From Abyssibius alkaniclasticus (GTDB lineage: Bacteria > Pseudomonadota > Alphaproteobacteria > Rhodobacterales > Rhodobacteraceae), in NCBI RefSeq assembly GCF_020447305.1, contig NZ_CP095732.1, forward strand, positions 2,698,501 to 2,762,500: a stretch of DNA of 64,000 nucleotides, in the 5' to 3' direction. Shown piece after piece: positions 36,152-44,586 of the stretch. The translations under genes were made by a program, and so were the position numbers. Within the stretch, counting starts at the first letter, position 1. Every line of letters starts with the position of its first letter. Below the pieces are notes generated by a model. That model saw only the letters and a list, made by a program, of their open reading frames with translations, was not told where the DNA came from and did no database searches.

Positions 36152-37353
36152 AAAAAACTCCTGCCATGTTTGCCTTGGGCAAGGCCCAGATGGGCAGCCA
36201 ATGTTTCGCCAACCTGCACAAAACCCACCTGCCCCAGCGGGCCGGGTTCAAGCCCCGCGCCATGCACCAGCACAGGCACACGTTCGCGCGTATGCTCGGT
36301 GCCGTGCCAGGTCGGGTCATTGCCGTGGTCGGCTGTGATGATCAGCAGGTCATCTTTGCGCATTTTCTTCAGCAAGGCGGGGATGCGCGCATCGAAGGTT
36401 TCCAGCGCGCGCGCATAGCCCGGCACATCGCGGCGGTGGCCGTATTCGCTGTCAAACTCGACGAAATTCGCGAAAACAAGGTCGCCATCCTGCGCGGAGT
36501 CGGCAAGGGTAAGCAAATGGTCGAACAAAGCCATGTCGTCCTTGCCCTTGAACACTTCGGAAATGCCCGACATGGCGAAAATATCGCCGATCTTGCCAAT
36601 TGCAAGCGTGCGCCCGCCCGCATCAACCACGCGGTTGCACAGGGTTTTTTCGGGCGGTGTAATGGCATAATCATGCCGGTTCGGCGTGCGTTTGAAGCTG
36701 GCCGCATCCGCCCCCAGAAACGGGCGCGCGATGACCCGGCCCACCATCATCGGGTGGAAAAGTTCGGCGGCAATTTCGCAAAGCGCATATAGCTTTTCCA
36801 GCCCGAATGCCTGCTCATGGGCGGCGATCTGCACCACGCTATCGGCCGAGGTATAGACGATGGGCTTGCCGGTTTTCACATGCGCCTCGCCAAGCTCTTC
36901 AATAATTCTGGTGCCCGAGGCATGGCAATCGCCCAGAATGCCGGGCAGGCCAGCCCGCGCAATCATCTCGGCAATCTTGTCCGCTGGGAAGGCGGGCTTT
37001 GTGTCGGGGAAATAGTGCCAGTCAAACGGCACGGGCATTCCTGCAAGCTCCCAATGGCCCGAAGGCGTGTCTTTACCGTTGGACACTTCATTGGCCGCCG
37101 CGTAGGGGCCGGTGGGTGTGGATGAAAAACCCGGCGGATAGGTGCCGGTGGCCAGTTCCGCCGCCCGGCCAAGGCCAAGTGCATCGAGATTGGGCAGGCG
37201 CAGCGGGCCGTTTCGCCCCTCATTCGCACGCCCCGCCGCGCATTCAGCGGCGATATGGCCGAGCGTGTCCGAACCTTCATCGCCAAAGGCGGCGGCATCA
37301 CCTGCTCCGCCAATGCCAACAGAATCCATCACAACAAGAAAAGCGCGGCTCAT
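36148..37353 (-). CDS. deoB: phosphopentomutase
   Basis: This 401-residue metalloenzyme of the alkaline-phosphatase superfamily moves phosphate between C1 and C5 of (deoxy)ribose. Its family motifs are [29 protein letters not shown] (phosphoacceptor Thr), [14 protein letters not shown], and the metal motifs [15 protein letters not shown] and [19 protein letters not shown]. It follows deoA with a 4-nt overlap and leads into add with another, so the three are translationally coupled. Confidence 0.97.
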   Translation of the reverse strand: MSRAFLVVMDSVGIGGAGDAAAFGDEGSDTLGHIAAECAAGRANEGRNGPLRLPNLDALGLGRAAELATGTYPPGFSSTPTGPYAAANEVSNGKDTPSGHWELAGMPVPFDWHYFPDTKPAFPADKIAEMIARAGLPGILGDCHASGTRIIEELGEAHVKTGKPIVYTSADSVVQIAAHEQAFGLEKLYALCEIAAELFHPMMVGRVIARPFLGADAASFKRTPNRHDYAITPPEKTLCNRVVDAGGRTLAIGKIGDIFAMSGISEVFKGKDDMALFDHLLTLADSAQDGDLVFANFVEFDSEYGHRRDVPGYARALETFDARIPALLKKMRKDDLLIITADHGNDPTWHGTEHTRERVPVLVHGAGLEPGPLGQVGFVQVGETLAAHLGLAQGKHGRSFL

Positions 37354-38654
37354 GGTGCGATCCTTTCCAGAACAAGCGGCGTTTCGGCGGGCGCATCGCC
37401 AATGGTATAGGCCGCGTCCAGCCGTGCGCGGGCGGCTTGCAGCCCGGCATCGCTGCGGGCATGAATGCGGGCGATGGGGGTATGTGCATCCACCTTCGCC
37501 CCAAGCGATGCGAGCCTGTCCAGCCCAACCGCATAGTCAATGGCATCGGCGGCGCGGCGGCGACCGCCGCCAAGTTCGACCACCGCCTGCCCCACGGCGC
37601 GGGTATTGATCTGCGCGACATGGCCTTCGGTTCTTGCGAAATAATCCATAATGATCGGCGCGGCTTCCATGTGCTTTTCGGGCGCATCCATAAAATCGGC
37701 TGGCCCGCCAAGCGCGGCAACCATCTGCGCGAATTTCTCTGCCGCCGCCCCGCTGGCATAGGCGTTGTTCACCTTGGCGCGCGCATCATCCAGACTTTCC
37801 GCCAAGCCGGCGCTGTGCAAAAGGTCAGCGCAAAGCGCGACCGTAACCTCATAAAGCCGTGCATCGGCATTGCCGCGCAAAAACGCCACGGCATTGGCCA
37901 TTTCCAGCGCATTGCCGGCCGCACTGGCCAGCGGCTGGTTCATATCGGTCAGCAGCGCGGTGGTGGTGCAGCCCGCACCGTTAGCCACCTGCACAAGGCT
38001 TTCGGCCAGCGCGCGCGCGTCGGCCGCCGTGGCCATGAATGCGCCCGAGCCGAACTTTACATCCAGCACCAGATGCTCCAACCCCGCAGCAAGCTTTTTG
38101 GACAGGATCGAGGCAGTGATCAGGTCAATCGATTCGACTGTCGCCGTCACGTCGCGAATGCCGTAAAGGCGCTTGTCAGCGGGGGCAATTTCGCCGGTCT
38201 GGCCGATAATCGCACAGCCCACCTGCCCGACCACGCGGCGCAATTCGCCAATATCGGGCTGGGTGTTATAGCCGGGGATGGCATCGAACTTGTCGAGCGT
38301 GCCGCCCGTATGCCCAAGGCCGCGGCCCGAAATCATCGGCACATAGGCGCCACAGGCGGCAAGCGCGGGCGCAAGCATGAGCGATACATTGTCCCCCACG
38401 CCGCCGGTTGAATGTTTGTCCACCACCGGGCCGGGCATGGCCCATGTCAGCACATCGCCGCTGTCCCGCATGGCACATGTCAGCGCAACACGCTCATCAA
38501 TGCTCATCTTCTGGAAAAATACCGCCATCGCAAAGGCTGCGGCCTGGCCTTCGGAGATGCTGCCATCGGTGATGCCGGCGACGAATTGCGCAATCGCCGC
38601 CTGTGGCAACACGCCCCCGTCACGTTTAAGCGCAATAATTTCCTGTGTCAGCAT
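37350..38654 (-). CDS. deoA: thymidine phosphorylase
   Basis: This 434-residue pyrimidine-nucleoside phosphorylase has the signature [18 protein letters not shown], the phosphate loop [11 protein letters not shown] and the lysine-containing [11 protein letters not shown]. It splits thymidine and deoxyuridine to base and deoxyribose 1-phosphate. The latter goes to DeoB. The AGGGGG motif upstream of the ATG at 38654 is a fair ribosome site. deoC (deoxyribose-phosphate aldolase) is not in this run. Confidence 0.96.
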   Translation of the reverse strand: MLTQEIIALKRDGGVLPQAAIAQFVAGITDGSISEGQAAAFAMAVFFQKMSIDERVALTCAMRDSGDVLTWAMPGPVVDKHSTGGVGDNVSLMLAPALAACGAYVPMISGRGLGHTGGTLDKFDAIPGYNTQPDIGELRRVVGQVGCAIIGQTGEIAPADKRLYGIRDVTATVESIDLITASILSKKLAAGLEHLVLDVKFGSGAFMATAADARALAESLVQVANGAGCTTTALLTDMNQPLASAAGNALEMANAVAFLRGNADARLYEVTVALCADLLHSAGLAESLDDARAKVNNAYASGAAAEKFAQMVAALGGPADFMDAPEKHMEAAPIIMDYFARTEGHVAQINTRAVGQAVVELGGGRRRAADAIDYAVGLDRLASLGAKVDAHTPIARIHARSDAGLQAARARLDAAYTIGDAPAETPLVLERIAP

Positions 38655-38705
38655 GTCAGCCCCCTGCGTTGAACCTGTAGCATTGGGCGGTTTTTGTCCA
38701 GATGG

Positions 38706-39098
38706 TCAAGAATTATTATCGAGCTGCGCCTGATCAAACGCATAGGGCAAAAGCTCGGCCATTGTCATGCGCCGCCGCTCGCCATTCAGATCGGCCAGAA
38801 TGACCACGGTATCGGGGCTGGAAAATTCGGCCAGCTTCTGCCGACAGCCGCCACAGGGCGTAACGGGCTGCGGGCTGACGGCCATAACCAGCACTTGCGT
38901 GATCTGCCGTTCACCCGCCGCCACCATTGCCGCTATGGCCCCGGCTTCGGCGCAAGTGCCCTGCGGATAGGCGACATTCTCGACATTGCAGCCGGAAAAC
39001 ACCGCGCCCGTTGCGGTTTCAATCGCCGCACCCACCGCAAAGTTGGAATAGGGCGCATAGGCCTGTGCGCGGGCGGCCTTGGCAGCGTCAAACAGCAT
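38706..39098 (-). CDS. cdd: cytidine deaminase
   Basis: This 130-residue zinc deaminase has the FAVGAAIET strand, the catalytic CAEAGAIAAMVAAG (a short form of the HAE/CAE motif) and PCGGCRQ. It converts cytidine to uridine, feeding deoA and upp. I chose the second ATG (39098): an AGGAG motif is 6 nt before it but touches the first ATG (39104) with no spacing. The gap to the upstream response-regulator gene is about 18 nt, so cdd may be on that transcript. Confidence 0.93.
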   Translation of the reverse strand: MLFDAAKAARAQAYAPYSNFAVGAAIETATGAVFSGCNVENVAYPQGTCAEAGAIAAMVAAGERQITQVLVMAVSPQPVTPCGGCRQKLAEFSSPDTVVILADLNGERRRMTMAELLPYAFDQAQLDNNS

Positions 39099-39116
39099 CG
39101 TCATCTCCTGAAGGGG

Positions 39117-40502
39117 CTAGGTCCAGCTTTCACGTTTACGATAAAGCGTTGAGGGTGACACGCCCAAAATGCGGGCCGCTTGCGGCAACGAGCCGTCGCT
39201 CGCCTCGATCGTTGCCTCAATGAATGCCCGCTCCATTTCGGCAAGCGTATGGCCAACAAAGGCCGATATCTTTGGCGTGGCATCGCCACGTGCGACGGGG
39301 TGTTCCGGCGCGCTGGGTGACATCATGCGCCGGGCTTCCACCAGAATATCATGCGGCAGCATTTCGGGCATCATCTCGACACCGTCATTCAGCACAACCA
39401 CATTGCGCAGCACGTTCAAAAGCTGGCGCACATTGCCCGGCCAGTCGAGCCTGCGGAACATCTGCGCGGTTTCGGGATTGAGCCGACGGAACATCTTGCC
39501 TTCTTCCTGTGCGAATTTATGCAAGGTCAGCTCGGCAATCTTCAAAATATCGTCGCGCCGTTCGCGCAAGGGCGGCAGGTGAATCGGCACAACATGCAAC
39601 CGGTAGTAAAGATCTTCGCGAAAGCGCCCGGCCCGCATTTCGACCATAGGGTCGCGGTTGGTGGCGCAGACTATGCGCACATCGACCACGCGGGGTGTCA
39701 CCGCGCCAACCGGCGTTACCGTTGATGTTTGCAGGAAACGCAGCAGCTTGGTTTGCAGCGACAGGTCCATCTCGCAGATTTCATCCAGAAACAGCGTGCC
39801 GCCATGCGCCGCAGCCGCAGCACCTTTCTTGTCGGAAATGGCGCCGGTGAACGAGCCTTTCAGATGGCCAAACACCTCGGATTCCAGCAAGTCGCGCGGG
39901 ATTGCACCGCAGTTGAGCGCAATGAACGGCCCTTCGGCACGGGGCGAACAATCATGGATCGCATGGGCGGCCAGCTCCTTGCCCGTGCCGCTTTCCCCGG
40001 TGATGAAAACCGAAGCGGTCGAGCGGCCGATCCGGTCGATCATCCGGTAAATTGCCTGCATTTCGGGGGAATTGCCCAGAAACCCGTGAAACCCTTCGCC
40101 CGATTGCGGCTTTTCAGGCGTATCGGCGCGCTGCGTGCGCTCAGCACTCAGCGCATTTTCAACGGCGCGCAGCAGGCGGTTTTCGTCAAACGGCTTCACC
40201 AGAAAATCAAAGGCGCCAAGGCGCATTGCCTCAACCGCGCGGTTGATCGAGCCATTGGCGGTAATCACGATGACCCGTGCATTGGCGTCATGGCGATGAA
40301 CCTCGTCCATCAGCTCCATCCCGTCGCCATCGGGCAGCATCAGGTCGAGCAACACGGTGCTGGCCTTGGATTTGCGCCAGCTCGCACGTGCCTCTTGCAG
40401 GCTGCTTGCGGTCACCACCTCATGCCCGGCCTTTTTCAGCACGGTTTCATACAGCATGGCCAGCGATAGCGTGTCTTCGACAAGGAGAATAGGAGATGCC
40501 AT
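39117..40502 (-). CDS. sigma-54-dependent response regulator (NtrC/LuxO type)
   Basis: The 461-residue protein has an N-terminal receiver (Asp53 in LLDLMLPDGDG, Lys in VKPFDENRLL), a AAA+ sigma-54 activation domain (Walker A GESGTGKE, Walker B GTLFLDEI, the loop FKGSFTGA-type GSFTGA instead of GAFTGA) and a C-terminal Fis-type HTH (SLPQAARILGVSPSTLYRKR). It opens sigma-54 promoters when phosphorylated. ATG 40502 was chosen over a TTG at 40517. Partner kinases are encoded directly upstream, and cdd directly downstream. Confidence 0.92.
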   Translation of the reverse strand: MASPILLVEDTLSLAMLYETVLKKAGHEVVTASSLQEARASWRKSKASTVLLDLMLPDGDGMELMDEVHRHDANARVIVITANGSINRAVEAMRLGAFDFLVKPFDENRLLRAVENALSAERTQRADTPEKPQSGEGFHGFLGNSPEMQAIYRMIDRIGRSTASVFITGESGTGKELAAHAIHDCSPRAEGPFIALNCGAIPRDLLESEVFGHLKGSFTGAISDKKGAAAAAHGGTLFLDEICEMDLSLQTKLLRFLQTSTVTPVGAVTPRVVDVRIVCATNRDPMVEMRAGRFREDLYYRLHVVPIHLPPLRERRDDILKIAELTLHKFAQEEGKMFRRLNPETAQMFRRLDWPGNVRQLLNVLRNVVVLNDGVEMMPEMLPHDILVEARRMMSPSAPEHPVARGDATPKISAFVGHTLAEMERAFIEATIEASDGSLPQAARILGVSPSTLYRKRESWT

Positions 40503-40510
40503 CGCCTCTG

Positions 40511-42010
40511 CTACCAATTGCCGGCCTCTTTGGCAACAAATGTCAAAAGCGCATCAACCCCGTCAATCAACCGTGCCAACCTTGGGGCCACACGCGCCCA
40601 ATCTTCGGTTTTGACGGCGGCATTAAGCTCCTGGGAAAGGTTTTGCAGCCCCGTGCCACCAATGGCCCCGGCCAGTGATATCAGAATATGCGTGGCGCTG
40701 CGCACAGGCTCCACCGCCGCCCCGGCCTGCCCCGCGCGCAGTTTTTCCTGCACATTTTCAAGATCGTCGGTGATTTTGCTGAGCAATTCGCGCATTCCGG
40801 CCGGGCCCATCGTTTGCGCCAGATTGTCAAAAATCCGCCGGTCAATCGCGGTAAGTTCTGTGGATGCAACAGGTTCAAGCGGCGCGCTTTGCAGGGGCTT
40901 GTCGCCGACATATCCCAGCACAGCCGTGCCAAAATCGTCGATACTGGTCAGCGGTTTGGCGATCAGGCCATTGGCGCCCACATCCATGATGCGCGCCACA
41001 TGGTCGGGCATGGCATAGGCGGTCAGGGCAACAAGCGGCAAACGCGCCAGCGCATCGTTGCGTGCGCGCAGGGTGCGGATCACGTCCAGCCCGGTCATGC
41101 GCGGCATTTCAATGTCGAGCAGGGCAATGTCAAACCCGCCATTGGCCAGCATTTCCAGCGCCTCGACCCCGTCCGAGGCCACCTCGAACTGCGCGCCCAT
41201 CGCCTCGAGCATCTGGCTGACAACAAGCTGGTTGGTCAGATTGTCTTCGGCGACCAGAATTTTCAGCGCCGAAAGATCGGGCAAACCGCCGGTTGGCATG
41301 GCACCGGGCGCGTTGGCCGGCGCATTTTCAAAGTGGCAAATTTCGGGCGGAAAGGCGAGCGTGATGCGCGCGCCCCCTTTGGGCCGGTTTTGCACGTCGA
41401 TATCACCGCGCATCCGGTCGGTCAGCGTTTTGGTTATGTAAAGCCCAAGGCCGGTGCCATCTTTGCGCGCATCCAAGGGCCGGCCACGCAGGGCAAACAG
41501 CGCGCGCAGGGCCGCGTCGCTAAAGCCGGGGCCGTCATCATCAATCGTTACGGTCAGCCCGCCCTCATCGGTGCCGTGAAAATGCACGCAAACCTCGCCC
41601 TCATCACAGAATTTGAGCGCGTTCCCAAGGATATTGTCGAAAATCCGGTTCAACTCGGCCGCCGCGCCATGCAGGGCCGTTGGTGCATCGGTGCTGAGGG
41701 TTATGCGCAGATTCAGGCTTTTTTCAACCGCCGTGTCGCGCCAGCGATTATCGATCCGCCGCGCAAGTTCGGCCAGCGAAACATCGCGTTTGGACAGCGC
41801 GCCGACACCCATCGAAATATCGAGCAGGTCTTTCAGGGTTGCTGCCGCCACACGCGCCTGGCGCAGGCTGCGCTTTTCCGCCCCGCTCAACCCGTCTGCG
41901 CCGATCAGGCTTAGCGATGACAGCACACCGGCTGCTGCGGCGCGCAGGTCATGCGCAAGCAAATCCGAGGCGATATCGGGGTCATCCATGTTTCGGTCGT
42001 TGAGTGTCAT
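40511..42010 (-). CDS. soluble hybrid histidine kinase (HisKA-HATPase-REC-HPt)
   Basis: The 499-residue protein lacks transmembrane segments. DLLAHDLRAAAAGVLSSL is the H-box helix, and RIFDNILGNALKF, DDDGPGF and GTGLGLYITK are intact N, G1 and G2 boxes. The receiver has LLDIEMPRMTGLDV and LTAYAMPDH...IAKPLT. The last 110 residues form an HPt-like helical bundle with the histidine in ATHILISLAGAIGG, where the usual Lys three positions after His (HTLKG) is Ile. It lies 8 nt before the response-regulator gene, so the relay His-Asp-His-Asp could run through it to that regulator. The ATG at 42010 lies 11 nt after AAGGAG, and a TTG (42046) is upstream. Confidence 0.85.
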   Translation of the reverse strand: MTLNDRNMDDPDIASDLLAHDLRAAAAGVLSSLSLIGADGLSGAEKRSLRQARVAAATLKDLLDISMGVGALSKRDVSLAELARRIDNRWRDTAVEKSLNLRITLSTDAPTALHGAAAELNRIFDNILGNALKFCDEGEVCVHFHGTDEGGLTVTIDDDGPGFSDAALRALFALRGRPLDARKDGTGLGLYITKTLTDRMRGDIDVQNRPKGGARITLAFPPEICHFENAPANAPGAMPTGGLPDLSALKILVAEDNLTNQLVVSQMLEAMGAQFEVASDGVEALEMLANGGFDIALLDIEMPRMTGLDVIRTLRARNDALARLPLVALTAYAMPDHVARIMDVGANGLIAKPLTSIDDFGTAVLGYVGDKPLQSAPLEPVASTELTAIDRRIFDNLAQTMGPAGMRELLSKITDDLENVQEKLRAGQAGAAVEPVRSATHILISLAGAIGGTGLQNLSQELNAAVKTEDWARVAPRLARLIDGVDALLTFVAKEAGNW

Positions 42011-42114
42011 GTGCCGCAATGCTCCTTGCAACGCAGTATGTCGCAAAAACAGTTACTCGTCCAAGGGTTGTGTTTGCGTTACCGAATATACCATTTTTTT
42101 GAAAAGCGCAGCTT

Positions 42115-43761
42115 TTATGCGGCATTTCGGAATTTTTGAAGCGCGGCACGCAGGGCCGAAAGATCAAGCGGCAGATCAAGGCACTGATCATAAAGAGATT
42201 TATCGGCAACACGCCCGATTGAGATGATCGGCACTTTCGGGTAGGTATTGCGCAATTCTGTTGCTGTTTTCGTCTCGTCCTGGCCGGTCGGTTCAAACAG
42301 GATCAGCTTTGGGGGCGCTTTTTCGTCATCGTCCGTGACCAGAATACTTTCGTCCCGCAGCACGGTTTCGCAAATGGCACGCACCGCGCCCGATTGCAGA
42401 TTCATGCGCACATTGAACGGGGCGGCATTGGTGGTGTTCATGGGAATCAGCAAGGCAAGCCTTGTGCCGCCATCGTCTTGCTGATGCACCTCGATCTTTC
42501 CGCCCATCTGCGCGCAAAGCCCGCGCGCCAGTGTGGGCCCAACGGCCCCGGCGGCAAAATTGGTGTCGTCTTGCGGCGCGGCGTCTTCCAGGAAAATCGG
42601 GCGCCAACTGTCACCCCCGCCCTGCCGGTAGGAAAACACGATCTCGCCGTGCATAAGGCCGTCGGAATGGTCAAAACGCACGGTCAAATGGTCAACACCG
42701 GCGGTTTCCAGCAGATAATTGCACAGATGCTCAAAAATCTGGTGCAGGCGGCGCACATCGCCAAGCAACTGGTCGGGCGCGCTTTCAACCACCTCGATAT
42801 CCAGCCGCCCGCGGCTTTCATCAATCGCCCGTGCAAGCCCGTTGGCCAGCATCCGCAAGCTGAATTGTTTGCGCTCTATCGGCAGGGCACGGGCCTGCAG
42901 GGCCGAAAAATCGAGTATATCGGTCAGCAGGCCAATCATCCGCCGCGCGGAACGCTCGGCCATGCCAAGCGTGCGGTTCAGCTTGCCGGGCAGATCTTGC
43001 TGGCGGGCAATGGCCAGCAGCCCCAGAACCCCGTTCATCGGGGTGCGCAGTTCGTGGCTCATCATCGTCAGGAATTGCGACTTGGCGCGGCTCGCCTGCT
43101 CGGCTTCGCGCGCCAGTTGCAAATTATGTTTGGCCAGACGGCGGAACCTGCGCAATGACATCCAGTTGATGACCAGCGCCAGCAGCAGCACCGCGGTTGC
43201 GGCCCCCAGCAGGAACGCGGTATTGCGCACGCCAACCCCAAGCTGGGCGCGAATTTCCGCAAGATTTTTCTGCTCGCCCTGGGTGACGATGCGCGACAGC
43301 TCGCGCAACGCATCGCCAAATGGCGCAAAAGCGCGGTCGATCGCTTCGATTGTCGTATCATCGCCAGGCTGGAGCATGACGATCTGCGTCTCGAAGGCCT
43401 GCATCGTGGCAAAGAACCGGCTTACAATCTGGTTTTCAGCGTCATAATCCAGCAAACGTTCGCCAATGCGGCCCCGCTGAAAAATCGCAACGCGGCTCCA
43501 TAAAATATCAAAGCGGTTGTTCAGATTGGCTGCGCTTTCTGCGCCCGTCATTTCGGTTGAACGCAGCGCGCGAAGCTCGCTGCGAAAGCGCGCCAGCTCC
43601 AGCTCCAACTGGCTGGTCGACCAGGAAATATCTTCCTGCCCAGCCGTTTGCAACGCTACCACATTGCGCTGAATAGCCTGATACCCGAAGAATACCAGGC
43701 CAATCAGCGTAATGAAAAGAAGCGTGCCAACAATAAAACTAAAGCGTTGCGCCGCTTTCAC
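42115..43761 (-). CDS. membrane histidine-kinase-like protein with degenerate ATPase and receiver domains
   Basis: The 548-residue product (GTG start) has two transmembrane helices (about 8-29 and 184-204) around a 150-residue periplasmic four-helix-like sensor. A HisKA helix with intact MMSHELRTPMNGVLGLL follows. The ATPase N-box reads QIFEHLCNYLLETA: both Asn residues and the Lys of the family (NLxxNAxKF) are replaced, and no DxGxG is found. The final 100 residues resemble a receiver, but the acceptor Asp position reads FE and the KP motif reads LP. Phosphorylation would have to come in trans. It starts immediately after the stop of the SUOX-fold gene. Confidence 0.8.
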   Translation of the reverse strand: MKAAQRFSFIVGTLLFITLIGLVFFGYQAIQRNVVALQTAGQEDISWSTSQLELELARFRSELRALRSTEMTGAESAANLNNRFDILWSRVAIFQRGRIGERLLDYDAENQIVSRFFATMQAFETQIVMLQPGDDTTIEAIDRAFAPFGDALRELSRIVTQGEQKNLAEIRAQLGVGVRNTAFLLGAATAVLLLALVINWMSLRRFRRLAKHNLQLAREAEQASRAKSQFLTMMSHELRTPMNGVLGLLAIARQQDLPGKLNRTLGMAERSARRMIGLLTDILDFSALQARALPIERKQFSLRMLANGLARAIDESRGRLDIEVVESAPDQLLGDVRRLHQIFEHLCNYLLETAGVDHLTVRFDHSDGLMHGEIVFSYRQGGGDSWRPIFLEDAAPQDDTNFAAGAVGPTLARGLCAQMGGKIEVHQQDDGGTRLALLIPMNTTNAAPFNVRMNLQSGAVRAICETVLRDESILVTDDDEKAPPKLILFEPTGQDETKTATELRNTYPKVPIISIGRVADKSLYDQCLDLPLDLSALRAALQKFRNAA

Positions 43762-44328
43762 TTAGTCCAATTCCACCCTGATCAATTGCCATATCATATA
43801 TGTACCATATACCGTATCTTGCAGGATTGCATTATCGCTTTGCGGATAGACAACCCAGATCGGGCCCTTGTCGCGCAAGGACAGGCGTTCACCATTTACG
43901 GCGGTTGCAAAAATCACATCATATTCGGCCAGATGCGCATAGGGTATTTCGACCTGATAATCGTTCATCGCGGTCAGGGTGATCGTGTCATCCGGCATGA
44001 GGCCCAGCAGCGCAACAACATCACGGCCCAACGGGCCCTGATAGCAGTTCATACCTTCCAGATATTCGTTCTCGGTGGCAATCGCATATTGTGGCAGGGC
44101 AAAATACGCAGCCTCGCTCAGCTCGGTTGTCGTGCCGTCACGACCAACAAGCGTGATCAGCACCTCGCTTGAATGGACATCGCTCGTGGTGCTGCTGCCT
44201 TCGCTGGTCTGCACGGTCTGGCCGGCAATACAGGGCGTGTCGGCCGGCATTTGGGCAAGGGCGGCCATCGGGGTGAAGCCGCCAAGCAGCAACAGGGCCG
44301 AAAACAGGGGGCGGGGTGAAAGCGACAT
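43762..44328 (-). CDS. periplasmic protein of the molybdopterin-oxidoreductase (SUOX) fold, likely without cofactor role
   Basis: The 188-residue protein has a signal peptide ending ALA and a single SUOX-like domain: YQGPLGRDVVALLGL, DTITLTAMNDYQVEIPYAHLAEYDVIFATAVNGERLSLRDKGP and VYPQSDNAI, ending WQLIRVEL. These match the oxidoreductase molybdopterin-binding family (PF00174-like), but it is much shorter than catalytic enzymes and lacks a clear Mo-ligating Cys context. Its stop directly abuts the GTG of the membrane kinase gene, so it is probably a periplasmic partner or ligand-binding subunit of that sensor. This role is inference. Confidence 0.75.
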   Translation of the reverse strand: MSLSPRPLFSALLLLGGFTPMAALAQMPADTPCIAGQTVQTSEGSSTTSDVHSSEVLITLVGRDGTTTELSEAAYFALPQYAIATENEYLEGMNCYQGPLGRDVVALLGLMPDDTITLTAMNDYQVEIPYAHLAEYDVIFATAVNGERLSLRDKGPIWVVYPQSDNAILQDTVYGTYMIWQLIRVELD

Positions 44329-44454
44329 ATGCGAACCATCCTATGTTAGTCTTACCCTTCATCCTGCAAAAATCGGGCCGTGCTGTTTAATGGCGCAAAC
44401 ACCGCCCGTTTCGCATTCTGCAAACTCAACCTAAGGTTTTTTTGCGTTTTGCGA

Positions 44455-44484
44455 ATTAAATGCAGTGTAATTTGCATTTCACAA
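44455..44484 (-). promoter_or_regulatory. promoter with operator-like inverted repeat before the sensor/salvage gene run
   Basis: On the minus strand TTGTGA (44479-44484) and TTTAAT (44455-44460) are spaced 18 bp. Between them lie AAATGCA (44458-44464) and TGCATTT (44473-44479), a perfect 7-bp inverted repeat with an 8-bp spacer. It is about 130 nt upstream of the SUOX-fold gene and the only promoter-like site seen in this 258-nt gap. The rest of the gap (44329-44586) is AT-rich with no ORF or RNA that I recognise. Confidence 0.5.
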
Positions 44485-44586
44485 TTTTACCAACCGAAAT
44501 ATTGCTGGAGTCTTAACCGAACTCGCTGATTTTACGGCTAAAATCCGCCCCGGAAAGCTAAAATTATTTCTATTTTGGCCCGGAAA

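Noticed and set aside
44400-44480. PccR operator in the gap next to prpE
   Set aside because: TTTGCG and TTTGCA words occur, but not in the TTTGCAAA-N4-TTTGCAAA arrangement, and they lie downstream of prpE rather than upstream.
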